From the NCBI GenBank assembly GCA_027214345.1, contig JAPWHR010000004.1, positions 318,001 through 382,000 of the forward strand: a stretch of DNA of 64,000 nucleotides. The letters run 5' to 3'. The notes beneath the pieces are model-generated. The model did no database searches. It saw nothing but the letters and a program-made list of their open reading frames with translations, and was not told the DNA's origin. Each line of letters opens with the position of its first letter. The stretch's first letter is position 1. The stretch comes from Comamonadaceae bacterium G21597-S1. Lineage in GTDB: Bacteria; Pseudomonadota; Gammaproteobacteria; Burkholderiales; Burkholderiaceae_C. Below are positions 19,378-30,843 of the stretch, in pieces. The translations under genes were made by a program, and so were the position numbers.

Positions 19378-20625
19378 ATGACCCAGCCGCCAGCCCGAAC
19401 CTTGCCCGTCCATGCGCCGCTGGAGCAGTTTCCCGTGCATGCGGGCGAATTGCGGGTCGGTGGCCAGCCCCTGAGCCTGCTGGCCGAGCGGGTCGGCCAG
19501 ACCCCCTTCTACGCTTACGACCGCCAGGCCCTGCGCAACCGCGTCGCCAGTCTGCGCAAGGCCTTGCCGCCGGCGATCAAGCTGCATTACGCGATGAAGG
19601 CCAACCCGATGCCGGCGGTGGTCGGCTTCATGGCCGGTCTGGTCGACGGCATCGACGTGGCCTCGGGTGGAGAGCTCAAGGTGGCGCTGGACGCCGGCGC
19701 CGATCCGCAGGAGGTCAGTTTCGCCGGACCTGGCAAGCGCGTGCCGGAACTGCGCCAGGCCGTCGCGTCCCGGGTGCTGGTCAACGTCGAGTCGCCGCGC
19801 GAGGTCGTGGAATTGCAGCGGATCTCGCAGGAACTGGGCCTGCCGGCGCGCGTGGCGGTGCGGGTGAACCCGGATTTCGAGCTCAAGGGTTCGGGCATGA
19901 AGATGGGCGGAGGCCCCAAGCAGTTCGGCGTCGACGTGGAGCAGATGCCCCAATTGCTGGCGGATATCGGGCGGGCCGGCCTGGACTTCGAAGGGTTTCA
20001 TCTGTTCGCGGGTTCGCAGAACCTGCGGCCCGAGTCGATCTGCGAGGCCCAGCAAAAATCCTATGAACTGGCCTTGCGCCTGGCCGCCGATGCGCCCGCG
20101 CCGATCCGCTTCCTGAACCTGGGTGGCGGATTCGGCGTGCCGTATTTCCCTGGCGAGCAGCGGCTCGACCTGGCCCCGATCGGCGAGAACCTGGCGCAAT
20201 TGCTTGCGCGGGCCGGCACCGAGATGCCCCAGGCCAGTTTCGTCATCGAGCTGGGGCGTTACCTGGTGGCCGAGGCCGGCATCTACGTGACCCGCATCGT
20301 CGACCGCAAGGTCTCGCGTGGCCATGTGTTCCTGGTCACCGATGGCGGGCTCAATCACCATCTGTCCGCGTCCGGCAATTTCGGCCAGGTTGTGCGCAAG
20401 AACTATCCGGTCACGATCGGCAATCGGGCCGACGCGGGCCCGGCCGAGACGGTGTCGGTGGTCGGCCCGCTGTGCACACCGCTCGATCTGCTGGCTGACC
20501 GCATGGCCTTGCCGCCGGCCCAGGTGGGCGATCTTGTCGTGGTCTACCAGTCCGGCGCCTATGGTGCCAGTGCGAGCCCGCAGGCCTTTCTGGGGCATGC
20601 GCCCTGTACGGAGGTGCTGGTATAA
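19378..20625 (+). CDS. PLP-dependent decarboxylase, exosortase A system-associated
   Basis: About 415 residues of the fold III type (alanine racemase/DAP decarboxylase-like). LHYAMKANPMPAVVGF carries the PLP lysine, residue 74. FEGFHLFAGSQ, LNLGGGFGVPYF, ELGRYLVAEAG and the late VVGPLCTPLD complete the family pattern of group IV decarboxylases. I prefer the ATG at 19378 to that at 19351, which would overlap the ligase, because family proteins begin close to the HAPLEQFPV stretch. It probably decarboxylates an amino acid related to lysine, ornithine or diaminopimelate, giving an amine that could be joined to an acyl group or the glycan. The substrate is inferred only. Confidence 0.92.
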   Translation: MTQPPARTLPVHAPLEQFPVHAGELRVGGQPLSLLAERVGQTPFYAYDRQALRNRVASLRKALPPAIKLHYAMKANPMPAVVGFMAGLVDGIDVASGGELKVALDAGADPQEVSFAGPGKRVPELRQAVASRVLVNVESPREVVELQRISQELGLPARVAVRVNPDFELKGSGMKMGGGPKQFGVDVEQMPQLLADIGRAGLDFEGFHLFAGSQNLRPESICEAQQKSYELALRLAADAPAPIRFLNLGGGFGVPYFPGEQRLDLAPIGENLAQLLARAGTEMPQASFVIELGRYLVAEAGIYVTRIVDRKVSRGHVFLVTDGGLNHHLSASGNFGQVVRKNYPVTIGNRADAGPAETVSVVGPLCTPLDLLADRMALPPAQVGDLVVVYQSGAYGASASPQAFLGHAPCTEVLV

Positions 20626-20857
20626 CCCGCGCAGTGCGGGCAGACACGGCGGCTGTCGAGTCGCCACAGAGTCCCGCCGCGCCGTGTGCGTCAGGCCCGG
20701 TTCAGGCTGGCTGCGTACGGTACGTGGCTGCGCCGGTGGGGGCCACCGCGCGCCGTGTAGTATCGGCGGTCAGCGCAATAGTCGTGGAGGCAACGGCGGC
20801 AGCCCCGGTCGTTGCAAGGAGAGCCATCGTGGCGTATCCGCAACAAGGGGCACGAGC

Positions 20858-22240
20858 ATGATCAAGATATTCAACCATTACATCCACAAGCGAACCGTGC
20901 TGCAGTTGCTGCTGGACTTCGGGTTGATTCTGGGTACCGTTCTGCTTGCGACCGGCTGGCACATGCCGGACCTGGTCCGTGCCGCGTCCGCGGCCTTGCC
21001 GTCGGCCGTCTTGCTGGCCATTGCCGCGCTCACCATCAATGCGGCGCTCGGGTTCTACCAGCGGGTGCACAACCGTTCCGTGGCGCAGTCGCGGGCCCGC
21101 GCGATGTTGTCCCTGTGCCTGATTCTCCCGCTGGCCTACCTGATCCTGCGGGTCTTGCCGCTGGGGCTCGAGGACCAGGATTTTGTTTCCCTGTCGGTGG
21201 TCGGCGGTGTGTTGCTGATGTTGATCCACCGTGTGCATGTGGGCCATTCGAGCGCGCAGTCGATGATGCGCCAGCGGGTGCTGGTGTTCGGCACCGGCAC
21301 GCGCGCCAAGCTCGTGGGCCGGACGCTGCAGAAGTCCGACCCGCATGTCGACCTGGTCGGTTATTACGCCAGCCCGAACGAGGCGGTGGCCGAGGTCTCG
21401 GCCTGGGGCATCCTGTCGCCGAACACGTCCTTGACGGACATCGTCATGGAGCAGCAGGTCGATGAAATCGTGGTGGCGCTGGCCGAACGCCGCGGTGGCA
21501 GCATGCCGCTGCGGGAACTGCTGGACTGCAAGTTGCAAGGCGTGCGGGTCGTCGACATGGCGACCCACTTCGAAAAGACACTGGGCCAGATCCGGCTCGA
21601 TTCGGTGTCGGCCGGCTGGCTGATCTTCGGCGACGGGTTCAGCCAGGGCTGGGTGCGCACGGTGGTCAAGCGGCTGTTCGATATTGTGTTCGCCAGCATC
21701 CTGATCGTGCTGGCCTCGCCCGTCATGCTGCTGGCGGCCATTGCGATCCTGATCGAGAGTGGCGGTCCCATCCTGTACCTGCAGGAGCGGGTCGGGCTCA
21801 ACGGCCGCTTGTTCAACGTCATCAAGTTCCGCAGCATGCGCACCGACGCCGAGATCGACGGCCAGCCCCGCTGGGCCACGGCCCAGGACGACCGGGTGAC
21901 GCGGGTCGGACGGATCCTGCGCAAGCTGCGCATCGACGAATTGCCCCAGTTGTTCAGCGTACTCAGTGGCGACATGAGCCTGGTCGGCCCGCGCCCGGAG
22001 CGCCCGTATTTCGTCGACAAGCTGACCCAGGAGCTGCCCTATTTCGCCGTGCGGCAAAGTGTCAAGCCCGGTGTCACCGGTTGGGCGCAGGTCCGGTACC
22101 ACTATGGTGCCTCGGTCGAGGACGCGGCCGAAAAGCTGCAATACGACCTGTACTACGTCAAGAACCACACGCTGTTCCTGGATCTGGTGATCCTGTTCGA
22201 AACCGTGGGCGTGGTGCTCATGGCCAAGGGCGCGCATTGA
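20858..22240 (+). CDS. PEP-CTERM/XrtA-associated polyprenyl sugar-phosphate transferase (initiating transferase)
   Basis: About 460 residues from the ATG at 20858 with an AAGGGG ribosome binding site. The N-terminal half has four membrane helices and a Rossmann-like cytoplasmic domain (VLVFGTGTRAKLVGR). The C-terminal 200 residues form the bacterial sugar transferase domain: YLQERVGLNGRLFNVIKFRSM, RKLRIDELPQL, SLVGPRPERPYF and KPGVTGWAQV. It transfers a sugar-1-phosphate to undecaprenyl phosphate and so starts the repeat unit. The 232-base gap before it is the longest in this plus-strand series and holds a short CCCGC/GCGGG hairpin just after the decarboxylase stop, so a new promoter here is plausible. 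Confidence 0.93.
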   Translation: MIKIFNHYIHKRTVLQLLLDFGLILGTVLLATGWHMPDLVRAASAALPSAVLLAIAALTINAALGFYQRVHNRSVAQSRARAMLSLCLILPLAYLILRVLPLGLEDQDFVSLSVVGGVLLMLIHRVHVGHSSAQSMMRQRVLVFGTGTRAKLVGRTLQKSDPHVDLVGYYASPNEAVAEVSAWGILSPNTSLTDIVMEQQVDEIVVALAERRGGSMPLRELLDCKLQGVRVVDMATHFEKTLGQIRLDSVSAGWLIFGDGFSQGWVRTVVKRLFDIVFASILIVLASPVMLLAAIAILIESGGPILYLQERVGLNGRLFNVIKFRSMRTDAEIDGQPRWATAQDDRVTRVGRILRKLRIDELPQLFSVLSGDMSLVGPRPERPYFVDKLTQELPYFAVRQSVKPGVTGWAQVRYHYGASVEDAAEKLQYDLYYVKNHTLFLDLVILFETVGVVLMAKGAH

Positions 22241-22274
22241 CGCTGCGGCACGGGAACCGCATCACCGTCCCTCC

Positions 22275-24382
22275 ATGGATTTCGACAACCTGGTTCTGAC
22301 CGGCTGGAGCTATGGGCTGGCAGGCCTGGCGTATGCCGTGCTCACGGTTGCGCTGCTGCGGCGCGGATACGGCACGGCGCCGCGGGAACCGGCGCGGCTC
22401 AGCATGCTGGTGGCTGCAGGGGCCAGCATGGTGTGGGGGGTGTTGCTGCTGGCCTTCCTGTACCTGGCTTATCCCGGCCTGCTGGTGCTGGCCAGCGTGG
22501 CGGACATTGCACGGTACGCCGGATGGTTCGTTTTCCTGCTGGTGTTGTTGCAACAGAACAGGCCCGATTCCGGGTCCCTGTACCTGGTGTGGTTGAAGCG
22601 GGCGGCCGTGGTCTCGGTGGTCTGCGCCGCGGGGACGCAACTGGCGGCATTGCTGGGCCTGGCCAATCCGAACGATCTGCGCAAGATCGTGCTGTTCGTG
22701 ACCATGGCCTTGCCGGTGATCGCGATGGTGTTGCTCGAGCAGTTATTCCGCAATGTGCCGCAGGACGCCCGCTGGAACATCAAGCCGCTGGCACTGGGAC
22801 TGGCCTGCGGCTTCCTGTTCGACCTGTATCTGTACTCCGAAGCGGTGCTGTTCAGCGCCATCGACGCGGACGCGTTCAGCATCCGTGGAGCGGTCCATGC
22901 CATGGTGGTTCCGTTCCTGCTGCTGTCGACCTCGCGCCAAAGCAACTGGTTGTCGAACATCCAGATCTCGCGCAAGGCGGCGTTCCATTCTGCCACCCTG
23001 ATGATCGCCGGCTTCTACCTGGTCTTCGTGTCGGCCGTCGGGTATTACGTGCGTTACTTCGGTGGCGAGTGGGGCCGTGCGTTGCAACTCGGCCTCGGGG
23101 TGCTGGCGTTGGTGGTGTTGATGGTGCTGGCCGTGTCCGGTTCGATGCGGGCCCGGTTGCGCGTCTTCCTGGGCAAGCATTTCTTTCGGTACCGGTACGA
23201 CTACCGCGAGGAGTGGCTGCGTTTCACCCAGACCTTGTCGGCGCAGAATTCGCCCCAGGACATGGGGAACCAGGTCATTCGTGGCCTGGCCGACATGCTG
23301 GAGAGCCCGGGTGGCAGCCTGTGGCTGAAAACCCGTGGCGAAAACGTCTACCGGCAGAACGCCCGCTGGAACGCACCCGCCTGCACGGTGCCGGAAGGCG
23401 AAGATTCCTCGTTGTGCGATTTCCTGCAAACCAGCGGCTGGGTGGTCAACCTCGAGGAGTACCGCTCCTTCCCGCGGCGATATGGCCGTCTGGTGCTGCC
23501 CACCTGGCTGCAGGAAACGCCCCAGGCCTGGCTGGTCGTGCCCTTGCACGTGGGTGACAACATGATCGGTTTCGTGATCCTGTCCAGTGCGCGGGCGCCG
23601 ATGGACGTGAACTGGGAGGTCAATGACCTGCTCAAGACCGCCGGGCGCCAGGCCGCCAGCTTCCTGGCGCAGATGCAGGCCACCGAGGCCTTGCTCGAGG
23701 TGCGCAAGTTCGACGCCTTCAACCGCATGTCGGCCTTTGTGGTGCACGACCTGAAGAACGTCGTGACCCAGCTCTCGCTCATGATGAAAAACGCCCGCCG
23801 CCTGGCGGACAACCCCGAGTTCCGCGAAGACATGCTGATGACGGTCGACAATGCGCTGGACCGCATGCGCCAGCTGATGCTGCAGCTGCGCGAAGGCGCC
23901 ACGCCGCCCGGGACGGCATTCGGCGTCGAGCTCGAGGCCATCGCCCGGCGTATCGCCGCGTCGGCCCGGGAGCGCGGGCGCGAGCTCGAGCTCGACATCG
24001 CAACCCCGGTGGAGACCCGTGGCCACGCCGACCGCCTGGAGCGCATCATCGGGCACATGGTGCAGAACGCGTTCGACGCCACACCGACGCAAGGCCGGGT
24101 ATGGCTCAAGCTCGAGCGCAGCAGTGGCCAGGCCCTGATCGAAGTCGGCGACACCGGACACGGCATGTCCGAGGAGTTCATCCGCGAGCGCCTGTTCAAG
24201 CCCTTCCAGACGACGAAACAGGCCGGAATGGGCATTGGCGCATATGAAAGCTACCAGTACGTGCAAGAATTGGGCGGAAAGATCACGGTGGAAAGCCAGG
24301 TCAACCAGGGCACCATCGTGACCGTGCTGCTGCCTCTGTTCGAGTCCCAGCGGCATTCCGACCTGCAACCGCTCGAGACCCC

Positions 24383-24386
<4 letters not shown>
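22275..24386 (+). CDS. prsK: PEP-CTERM system sensor histidine kinase PrsK
   Basis: 703 residues. Residues 1-300 contain about eight to ten membrane helices, a GAF-like domain spans about 310-470, and the kinase core follows. The phosphoacceptor histidine is H491 in FVVHDLKN, a variant H-box typical of PrsK. The N-box is MVQNAFDA (asparagine 598), then EVGDTGHGMS and GMGIGAYES as ATP-binding loops. It should sense a membrane or intracellular signal and phosphorylate PrsR, whose gene overlaps by 4 bases. The PrsK/PrsR pair is found with exosortase and PEP-CTERM genes and is linked to their expression. Confidence 0.95.
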
Positions 24387-25744
<1,358 letters not shown>

Positions 25745-25780
25745 CGCCGGCATCCGGCACAAGACAAAGACAGGGACACC

Positions 25781-28564
25781 ATGAACACATCCACCACCAC
25801 CCGTTTTCCGCGCAAGCGCATTGCTGCATCGGTGCTGCTGGTCCTCGCGCTGGCTGCCTGCAGCGGCGAAAAGCCCGAGACCATGGTTGCCTCCGCGCGC
25901 GACTACATGGCCAAGAACGACTTCAAGTCGGCCGTGATCCAGGTCAAGAACGCGTTGCAGGAGAATCCCGAACTGCCGGAAGCCCGCTATATCCTGGGAC
26001 TGGCCCTGCTCAAGACCGGCGATCCGGTCGGTGCCGAGACGGAACTGCGCAAGGCGCGTTCGCTGGGGCACTCGGACGACAAGGTTGTTCCGCCGCTGGC
26101 ACATGCCATGTTGATGCAGGGCAAGACCAAGAACGTGGTCGAGGATTTCGCCGCCGTGCAGTTGGCGGCCCCGGAGGCCATCGCCGAATTCCAGACCGCC
26201 CTGGCGGCTGCATACGCAGCGCAGGGATCGGTCGAACGCGCCCGCAAGGCGCTGGCAACGGCGCTGGAGGTCGATCCGGCCTATGCGCCGGCCTTGTTGA
26301 TCCAGGCGGGTGACCTGGCCCGCGAGGCCAGGTTCGACGAGGCGCTGGCCATCACCGATGGCATCCTGGCCAAAGACGACAAGAATGCCGAGGCCTGGAA
26401 ACTCAAGGGTGATCTGCTGCAGATCGGCAAGAACCAGTCGGAGGAGGCGACGCAAGCCTACCGCAAGGCCATCGAGATCCAGCCGAACTACGTGCTGGCG
26501 CATGCCGCCATCCTGACGCACCTTTTCAAGCAGGGTGACCTCGACAAGGCCGGTCAGCAATTGGCCGAACTCACGAAGGTCGCGCCGAACTACCCGCAGA
26601 CACGGTATTTCGAAACCTTGCTGGCGTTCCAGAAAAAAGACTTCAAGCGCGCACGCGAATTGTCGCAGCAGCTTGTGAAGGTTGCGCCGAACACGACGCA
26701 GGCCCTGGTGCTGGCGGCGGCGATCGAGATGCAGTCCAATGCAATCGTGCAGGCCGAGACCTACCTCACCAAGGCCTTGCAGGGCGCGCCGAACTTCGCG
26801 CTCGCGCGACAGATGCTGACCTCCGCCTACTTGCGCAGCGGCCAGCCGGAAAAGGCGCTGTCGACTCTGGAGCCTGCGCTCAAGGAGGGCAATCCGGATT
26901 CCAAGACCCATGCGCTGGCCGGCGAGGTCTATCTGCAGAACGGCGACATCAAGAAGGCCGAGGAATATTTCACCAAAGCGACGAAGCAGGATCCTGAAAA
27001 TGCCCGCTCGCGCACGGCCCTGGCGCTGACCCATCTGGCCGGCGGCAAGGATGCCGGCTTTGGCGAGCTGCAGGCGGTTGCCGCCTCCGACAGCGGCGTG
27101 ACCGCCGATCTCGCCTTGATCAGCGTGCATCTGCGCCGCGGCGAATTCGACAAGGCCCTGGCCGCCATCGCAGCGCTCGAGAAAAAGCAACCCGGAAAAC
27201 CGTTGACATCGAACCTGCGCGGTCGCACCTTGCTGGCCAAGAAGGATCTGGCGGGTGCGCGCAAGGCGTTCGAACAATCGCTTGCGCTGGATCCGGTCTA
27301 CTTTCCGTCGGTTGCGAGCCTGGCAGCGCTCGACCTAGGAGAGAACAACATCGACGCGGCACGCAAGCGTTTCGATGCTGTGCTGGCCAAGAATCCGCAG
27401 CATCCTCAGGCATTGATGGCATTGGCGGAACTGCGTGCGCGCGAGGGTGGCTCGAAGGCGGATGTCGTGGAGCTGATCAACAAGGCGGTCTCGGCCAATC
27501 CGACGGAGAAAGTGCCGCGCATACTGCTGATCGACCTGTATCTGCGTTCGCGGGATTACAAGCTTGCCCTGTCGGCGGCGCAGAATGCCGTCGCGGCGAT
27601 CCCGGACAATGCCGAATTGGTCGATGCTCTGGGACGGGCGCAACTGGCGTCCGGTGACAGCAACCAGGCGCTCATCAGCTACAACAAGGTCGCGGCCCTG
27701 GTGCCGAACTCGCCGTTGCCGTACATGCGTATGGCCGAGCTGCACATGCAGGCCAAGGACAAGACCGCGGCGGCGCAGAGCCTGCGCAAGGCGCTCGAGG
27801 TCAAGCCGGATCATCTGGATGCCCAGCGGGGATTGATTCTGCTGGCCATGGATGCCAGGAAATATCCGGATGCGGTCGCCATCGCCCGTACCATCCAGAA
27901 ACAGCGGCCCCAGAGCGGCCTGGGCTACCAGTTCGAAGGTGATGTGGCTGCCATGCAGAAGAACTGGGCCGCGGCGTCCGACGCCTACCGTGCCGGACTC
28001 AAGCAGGGCGCCTTCCCTGAACTGGCCGCGAAGTTGCATTCGGTTCTTCTCACCAGTGGCAAGACGGACGACGCCGTCAAATTTGCGGCGAGCTGGTCCA
28101 GGGACAACCCGAAAGAGCCCATCTTTCCGCTGTACCTGGCCAACCAGGCCATGACCCGCGGCGATTTCGCCGCGGCGGAAAAGATCTATCGTGACGTGAT
28201 CCAGGCCGCGCCGAACAACGCGGTTGCCTACAACAACCTGGCCTGGGTCACCGGCAAACTCAACAAGGACGGTGCGGTTGCGCTGGCCGAGAAGGCCATC
28301 GCCCTGGTACCCAATCAACCGGCCTACATGGACACCCTTGCCATGCTGCTGTCCGACAAGAACGACTACACCAAGGCACTGGAGTGGCAGAACAAGGCGG
28401 TCGCCCTGCAACCGCAGAATCCGAACTACCGGCTCAACCTCGCCAAGATCCACATCAAGGGCGGCAAGAAAGACCTTGCGCGCAAGGAACTCGACGAGCT
28501 GACCAAGCTGGGTGACAAGTTCGCGGCGCACAAGGAAGTCGCCGACCTGATCAAGTCGCTTTGA
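25781..28564 (+). CDS. prsT: PEP-CTERM system TPR-repeat lipoprotein PrsT
   Basis: 927 residues. The signal peptide ends in LALAAC with lipobox cysteine 27, so it is a lipoprotein. Almost the whole mature part is tetratricopeptide repeats of about 34 residues, more than twenty, with the usual alanine, glycine, tyrosine and proline positions (for example KNDFKSAVIQVKNAL and ALEWQNKAVALQPQNPNYR). The protein probably forms a long solenoid at the outer membrane or in the periplasm that binds export or sorting partners. It is 36 bases downstream of prsR and followed directly by a protease gene. Confidence 0.95.
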   Translation: MNTSTTTRFPRKRIAASVLLVLALAACSGEKPETMVASARDYMAKNDFKSAVIQVKNALQENPELPEARYILGLALLKTGDPVGAETELRKARSLGHSDDKVVPPLAHAMLMQGKTKNVVEDFAAVQLAAPEAIAEFQTALAAAYAAQGSVERARKALATALEVDPAYAPALLIQAGDLAREARFDEALAITDGILAKDDKNAEAWKLKGDLLQIGKNQSEEATQAYRKAIEIQPNYVLAHAAILTHLFKQGDLDKAGQQLAELTKVAPNYPQTRYFETLLAFQKKDFKRARELSQQLVKVAPNTTQALVLAAAIEMQSNAIVQAETYLTKALQGAPNFALARQMLTSAYLRSGQPEKALSTLEPALKEGNPDSKTHALAGEVYLQNGDIKKAEEYFTKATKQDPENARSRTALALTHLAGGKDAGFGELQAVAASDSGVTADLALISVHLRRGEFDKALAAIAALEKKQPGKPLTSNLRGRTLLAKKDLAGARKAFEQSLALDPVYFPSVASLAALDLGENNIDAARKRFDAVLAKNPQHPQALMALAELRAREGGSKADVVELINKAVSANPTEKVPRILLIDLYLRSRDYKLALSAAQNAVAAIPDNAELVDALGRAQLASGDSNQALISYNKVAALVPNSPLPYMRMAELHMQAKDKTAAAQSLRKALEVKPDHLDAQRGLILLAMDARKYPDAVAIARTIQKQRPQSGLGYQFEGDVAAMQKNWAAASDAYRAGLKQGAFPELAAKLHSVLLTSGKTDDAVKFAASWSRDNPKEPIFPLYLANQAMTRGDFAAAEKIYRDVIQAAPNNAVAYNNLAWVTGKLNKDGAVALAEKAIALVPNQPAYMDTLAMLLSDKNDYTKALEWQNKAVALQPQNPNYRLNLAKIHIKGGKKDLARKELDELTKLGDKFAAHKEVADLIKSL

Positions 28565-28617
28565 GCCTCGCTGCCAGACACCGCGACGACCGTGTGCCTG
28601 CAACCGTGCCGGGACTC

Positions 28618-29445
28618 ATGATGCACTCCGGTTCGGCTTCGATGGGGCGTACGCCGGGCGGCGTTGCCGGCCGCCGCCAGGTGGTCATTTTCGGCGCGGT
28701 CGCCGCCGCGCTGCTCCTGGCCGGTCCTCGTGTCCGCGCCGATCTCCCCGACACGGTGGCTCGCATCAAGCCTTCGGTCGTCGTCGTCGGCACCTTTCGC
28801 GCAACCGACAGCCCGCGTTTTCGCATGCGCGGCACCGGCTTCGTCGTGGCCGACGGCAATCATGCCGTCACCAACGCCCATGTGTTGCCCGAGGCCACCG
28901 AGAACATGGCCGGCATGACGGTCGTGGTGCAGGTGCGCCGACCGGACGGCGATCTGTCGATGCGACAGGCCACCGTGTTGCAGGTCGACCGGGTCCATGA
29001 CCTTGCGCTGGTGCGTTTCGAGGGCGCGGCGGCGCCGGCGATGCAGGTCGGTGATTCGACCGCGGTGCGCGAAGGGCAGGCCGTGGCCTTCATGGGGTTT
29101 CCGATCGGCGGCGCGTTGGGTTTTTCCACCGTCACCCACCGTGCGCTGGTCTCCTCGATCACGCCAGCCGCGATGCCCACGCCGACGGCACGTCAGCTCA
29201 ATGCAGCGACGATCCGCAGCGTGCGCGCCGGCGCCTTCGACATCTTCCAGCTCGATGGTACGGCCTATCCGGGCAACAGCGGCGGCCCCCTGTTCGATCC
29301 GGACTCCGGCGTGGTGCTCGGGGTCGTCAACATGGTGTTCATCAAGGGCTCGCGCGAGTCGGCGCTGAGCCAGCCCTCGGGCATCAGCTACGCGATTCCG
29401 TCCCGGTTCGTTGCCGAATTGATCGAAGACGGGCTGCGCAAGTAG
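28618..29445 (+). CDS. Trypsin-like serine protease, probably periplasmic
   Basis: About 275 residues. A hydrophobic signal-like segment (VVIFGAVAAALLLAG) is followed by the chymotrypsin-fold triad: histidine in VTNAHVLPE (about H88), aspartate in VHDLALVRF (about D128) and serine in YPGNSGGPLFD (about S221). No PDZ domain is visible, so it differs from DegP-type HtrA. The start is unsure: a TTG at 28561 overlaps the prsT stop, and ATGs lie at 28618, 28621 and 28642. It closes the prs series and converges on the FeeM-like gene. It may process secreted or sorted proteins. Confidence 0.85.
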   Translation: MMHSGSASMGRTPGGVAGRRQVVIFGAVAAALLLAGPRVRADLPDTVARIKPSVVVVGTFRATDSPRFRMRGTGFVVADGNHAVTNAHVLPEATENMAGMTVVVQVRRPDGDLSMRQATVLQVDRVHDLALVRFEGAAAPAMQVGDSTAVREGQAVAFMGFPIGGALGFSTVTHRALVSSITPAAMPTPTARQLNAATIRSVRAGAFDIFQLDGTAYPGNSGGPLFDPDSGVVLGVVNMVFIKGSRESALSQPSGISYAIPSRFVAELIEDGLRK

Positions 29446-29460
29446 GCGCGCAGGAGGCGA

Positions 29461-30780
29461 TCAGTCCTCCAGAAACCGCGTCGCGTTCTCCAGATCCTCG
29501 TGCGTGATGCCGGTGTTCAATGCGCCGACGAACTTGCGCCAGGCCAGGTCGGGTTCGGCCAGCGTGAAGCCGTAGAAGATCTTGCCGCCGGAGGCCCGGC
29601 CGCGCACGGCCATGGCGCGGACCGTCGATTGCTCGTTGTTGCCGAGTTGGACCGTCGCGTCGCCCCAGACCCGGATCGGTATCTCCGACTCGGCATGGGC
29701 GAGAAACCCGAAGATCGACAGTTCCACCACGCGCAGGCTGGTGACCAGCGGCTTGTTGTCTTCGGTCTGCACTAGGAAGTTGCCCGGGCACTTGAGCGAA
29801 TACCGCTGGTGCTGGCGCAAGTGCTTGCCGCTCTTGGGCGGGTCGGTCATCTTGGGCAGCATCTTCTGGTGCTGGGGCTGGTCGTAGATCGCGTGCAGCA
29901 GCATCTTCTCGCGGTTGGTCAGGTTTTCGAACACCTGGGTGCGCTGGTTGAAGAAGTAGTCCAGCAATTCGGTGGTCATCACCGGGTCGTTGGTCGTGTG
30001 GTAGCGCCGCTGCGGCAGCTGGATGTTGGGCAGTTCGGTGCGCACGAAATAGTCGTACAGGTTTCTGCGGCGCGGCTTCTTGCCGTAGGTGTCCTGGTAC
30101 TTGCGTGGCGCGGTACGCAGGTCCAGCGTTGCGCCCACGGCGGGCGCCCCGTTGGCGAAGTCGTAGTTGTCGACCTTGTTCTCGGCCAGCCGCCTGAACA
30201 ACAACAGTGACTCGTACATCTCGATGCGGTTGGGGTTGACCGCGATCACCAGGTGCCGTGTGTCGAAGAAGGTCGTGCAGTACTCGTACATGAACTTCAT
30301 CAGCGGGAACAGGATGGCACCACCGGTCTTGCGAAAATCCGGGTGCACCGCCAGCGCCGACACTTCGGCGATCTTGCCTCCGCGCGCGCGCACCGCCTTC
30401 AGGTCGAAGATGGCCTGCAGCGGAAAACCGAACACGCTCTCGCGGATCAGCGACAAGGTGCCCACCACCTCGCCGTCGAACTTGGCGCACAAGGTGGTCG
30501 TGGTCGGCAAGGCGTGGTAGATGGTCGCGCGCAGGCCCGACGGCGCCGGTTTCATGAAGCCGCTGCTGACGTAGGCGTCGTGCAACAGCTTGAAGCAGGA
30601 CTCGAGTTCCTCCTGGGTCTCCGCAATCTTGAGCACCAGGCGTTTGTCGGGCGCGGGGTCGCAGTCGACGAAAGAGCGGAAGATGGCGAAGCGCACCGAG
30701 CGCGGGAACAACGAAAACACCTTGCGCAGGCCTTCGCGCCACGCCTTGCGGATATTGGCCAGCAGCGACCGCTTTTTCAC
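29461..30780 (-). CDS. FeeM-like N-acyltransferase (exosortase-associated type) fused to a PilZ domain
   Basis: 439 residues from a GTG with a strong GAGGAG site. Residues 45-250 resemble the N-acyl amino acid synthase FeeM/GNAT fold found with PEP-CTERM systems (VVGTLSLIRES, AEVSALAVHPDFRKTGG, NPNRIEMYE). Residues 320-420 look like a PilZ domain: RQHQR at 322-326 fits the RxxxR c-di-GMP motif, and ELSIFG at 353-358 fits the [DN]xSxxG motif except for the first residue. It could make an acylated amino acid or peptide, or acylate a glycan precursor, under c-di-GMP control. It is the last gene of the minus-strand sugar-nucleotide unit, 63 bases after manC. Confidence 0.82.
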   Translation of the reverse strand: MKKRSLLANIRKAWREGLRKVFSLFPRSVRFAIFRSFVDCDPAPDKRLVLKIAETQEELESCFKLLHDAYVSSGFMKPAPSGLRATIYHALPTTTTLCAKFDGEVVGTLSLIRESVFGFPLQAIFDLKAVRARGGKIAEVSALAVHPDFRKTGGAILFPLMKFMYEYCTTFFDTRHLVIAVNPNRIEMYESLLLFRRLAENKVDNYDFANGAPAVGATLDLRTAPRKYQDTYGKKPRRRNLYDYFVRTELPNIQLPQRRYHTTNDPVMTTELLDYFFNQRTQVFENLTNREKMLLHAIYDQPQHQKMLPKMTDPPKSGKHLRQHQRYSLKCPGNFLVQTEDNKPLVTSLRVVELSIFGFLAHAESEIPIRVWGDATVQLGNNEQSTVRAMAVRGRASGGKIFYGFTLAEPDLAWRKFVGALNTGITHEDLENATRFLED

Positions 30781-30843
30781 ATGTGTCTCCTCGCCACGTG
30801 CCGGTTCGTGCCCGTCGGGCGCACGCCCAGGCGGCCGACCGCA

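Noticed and set aside
20626-20857. Sigma-54 promoter ahead of the sugar transferase gene
   Set aside because: The gap has no element with GG and GC at the needed spacing together with the flanking consensus; a promoter of another type is possible.
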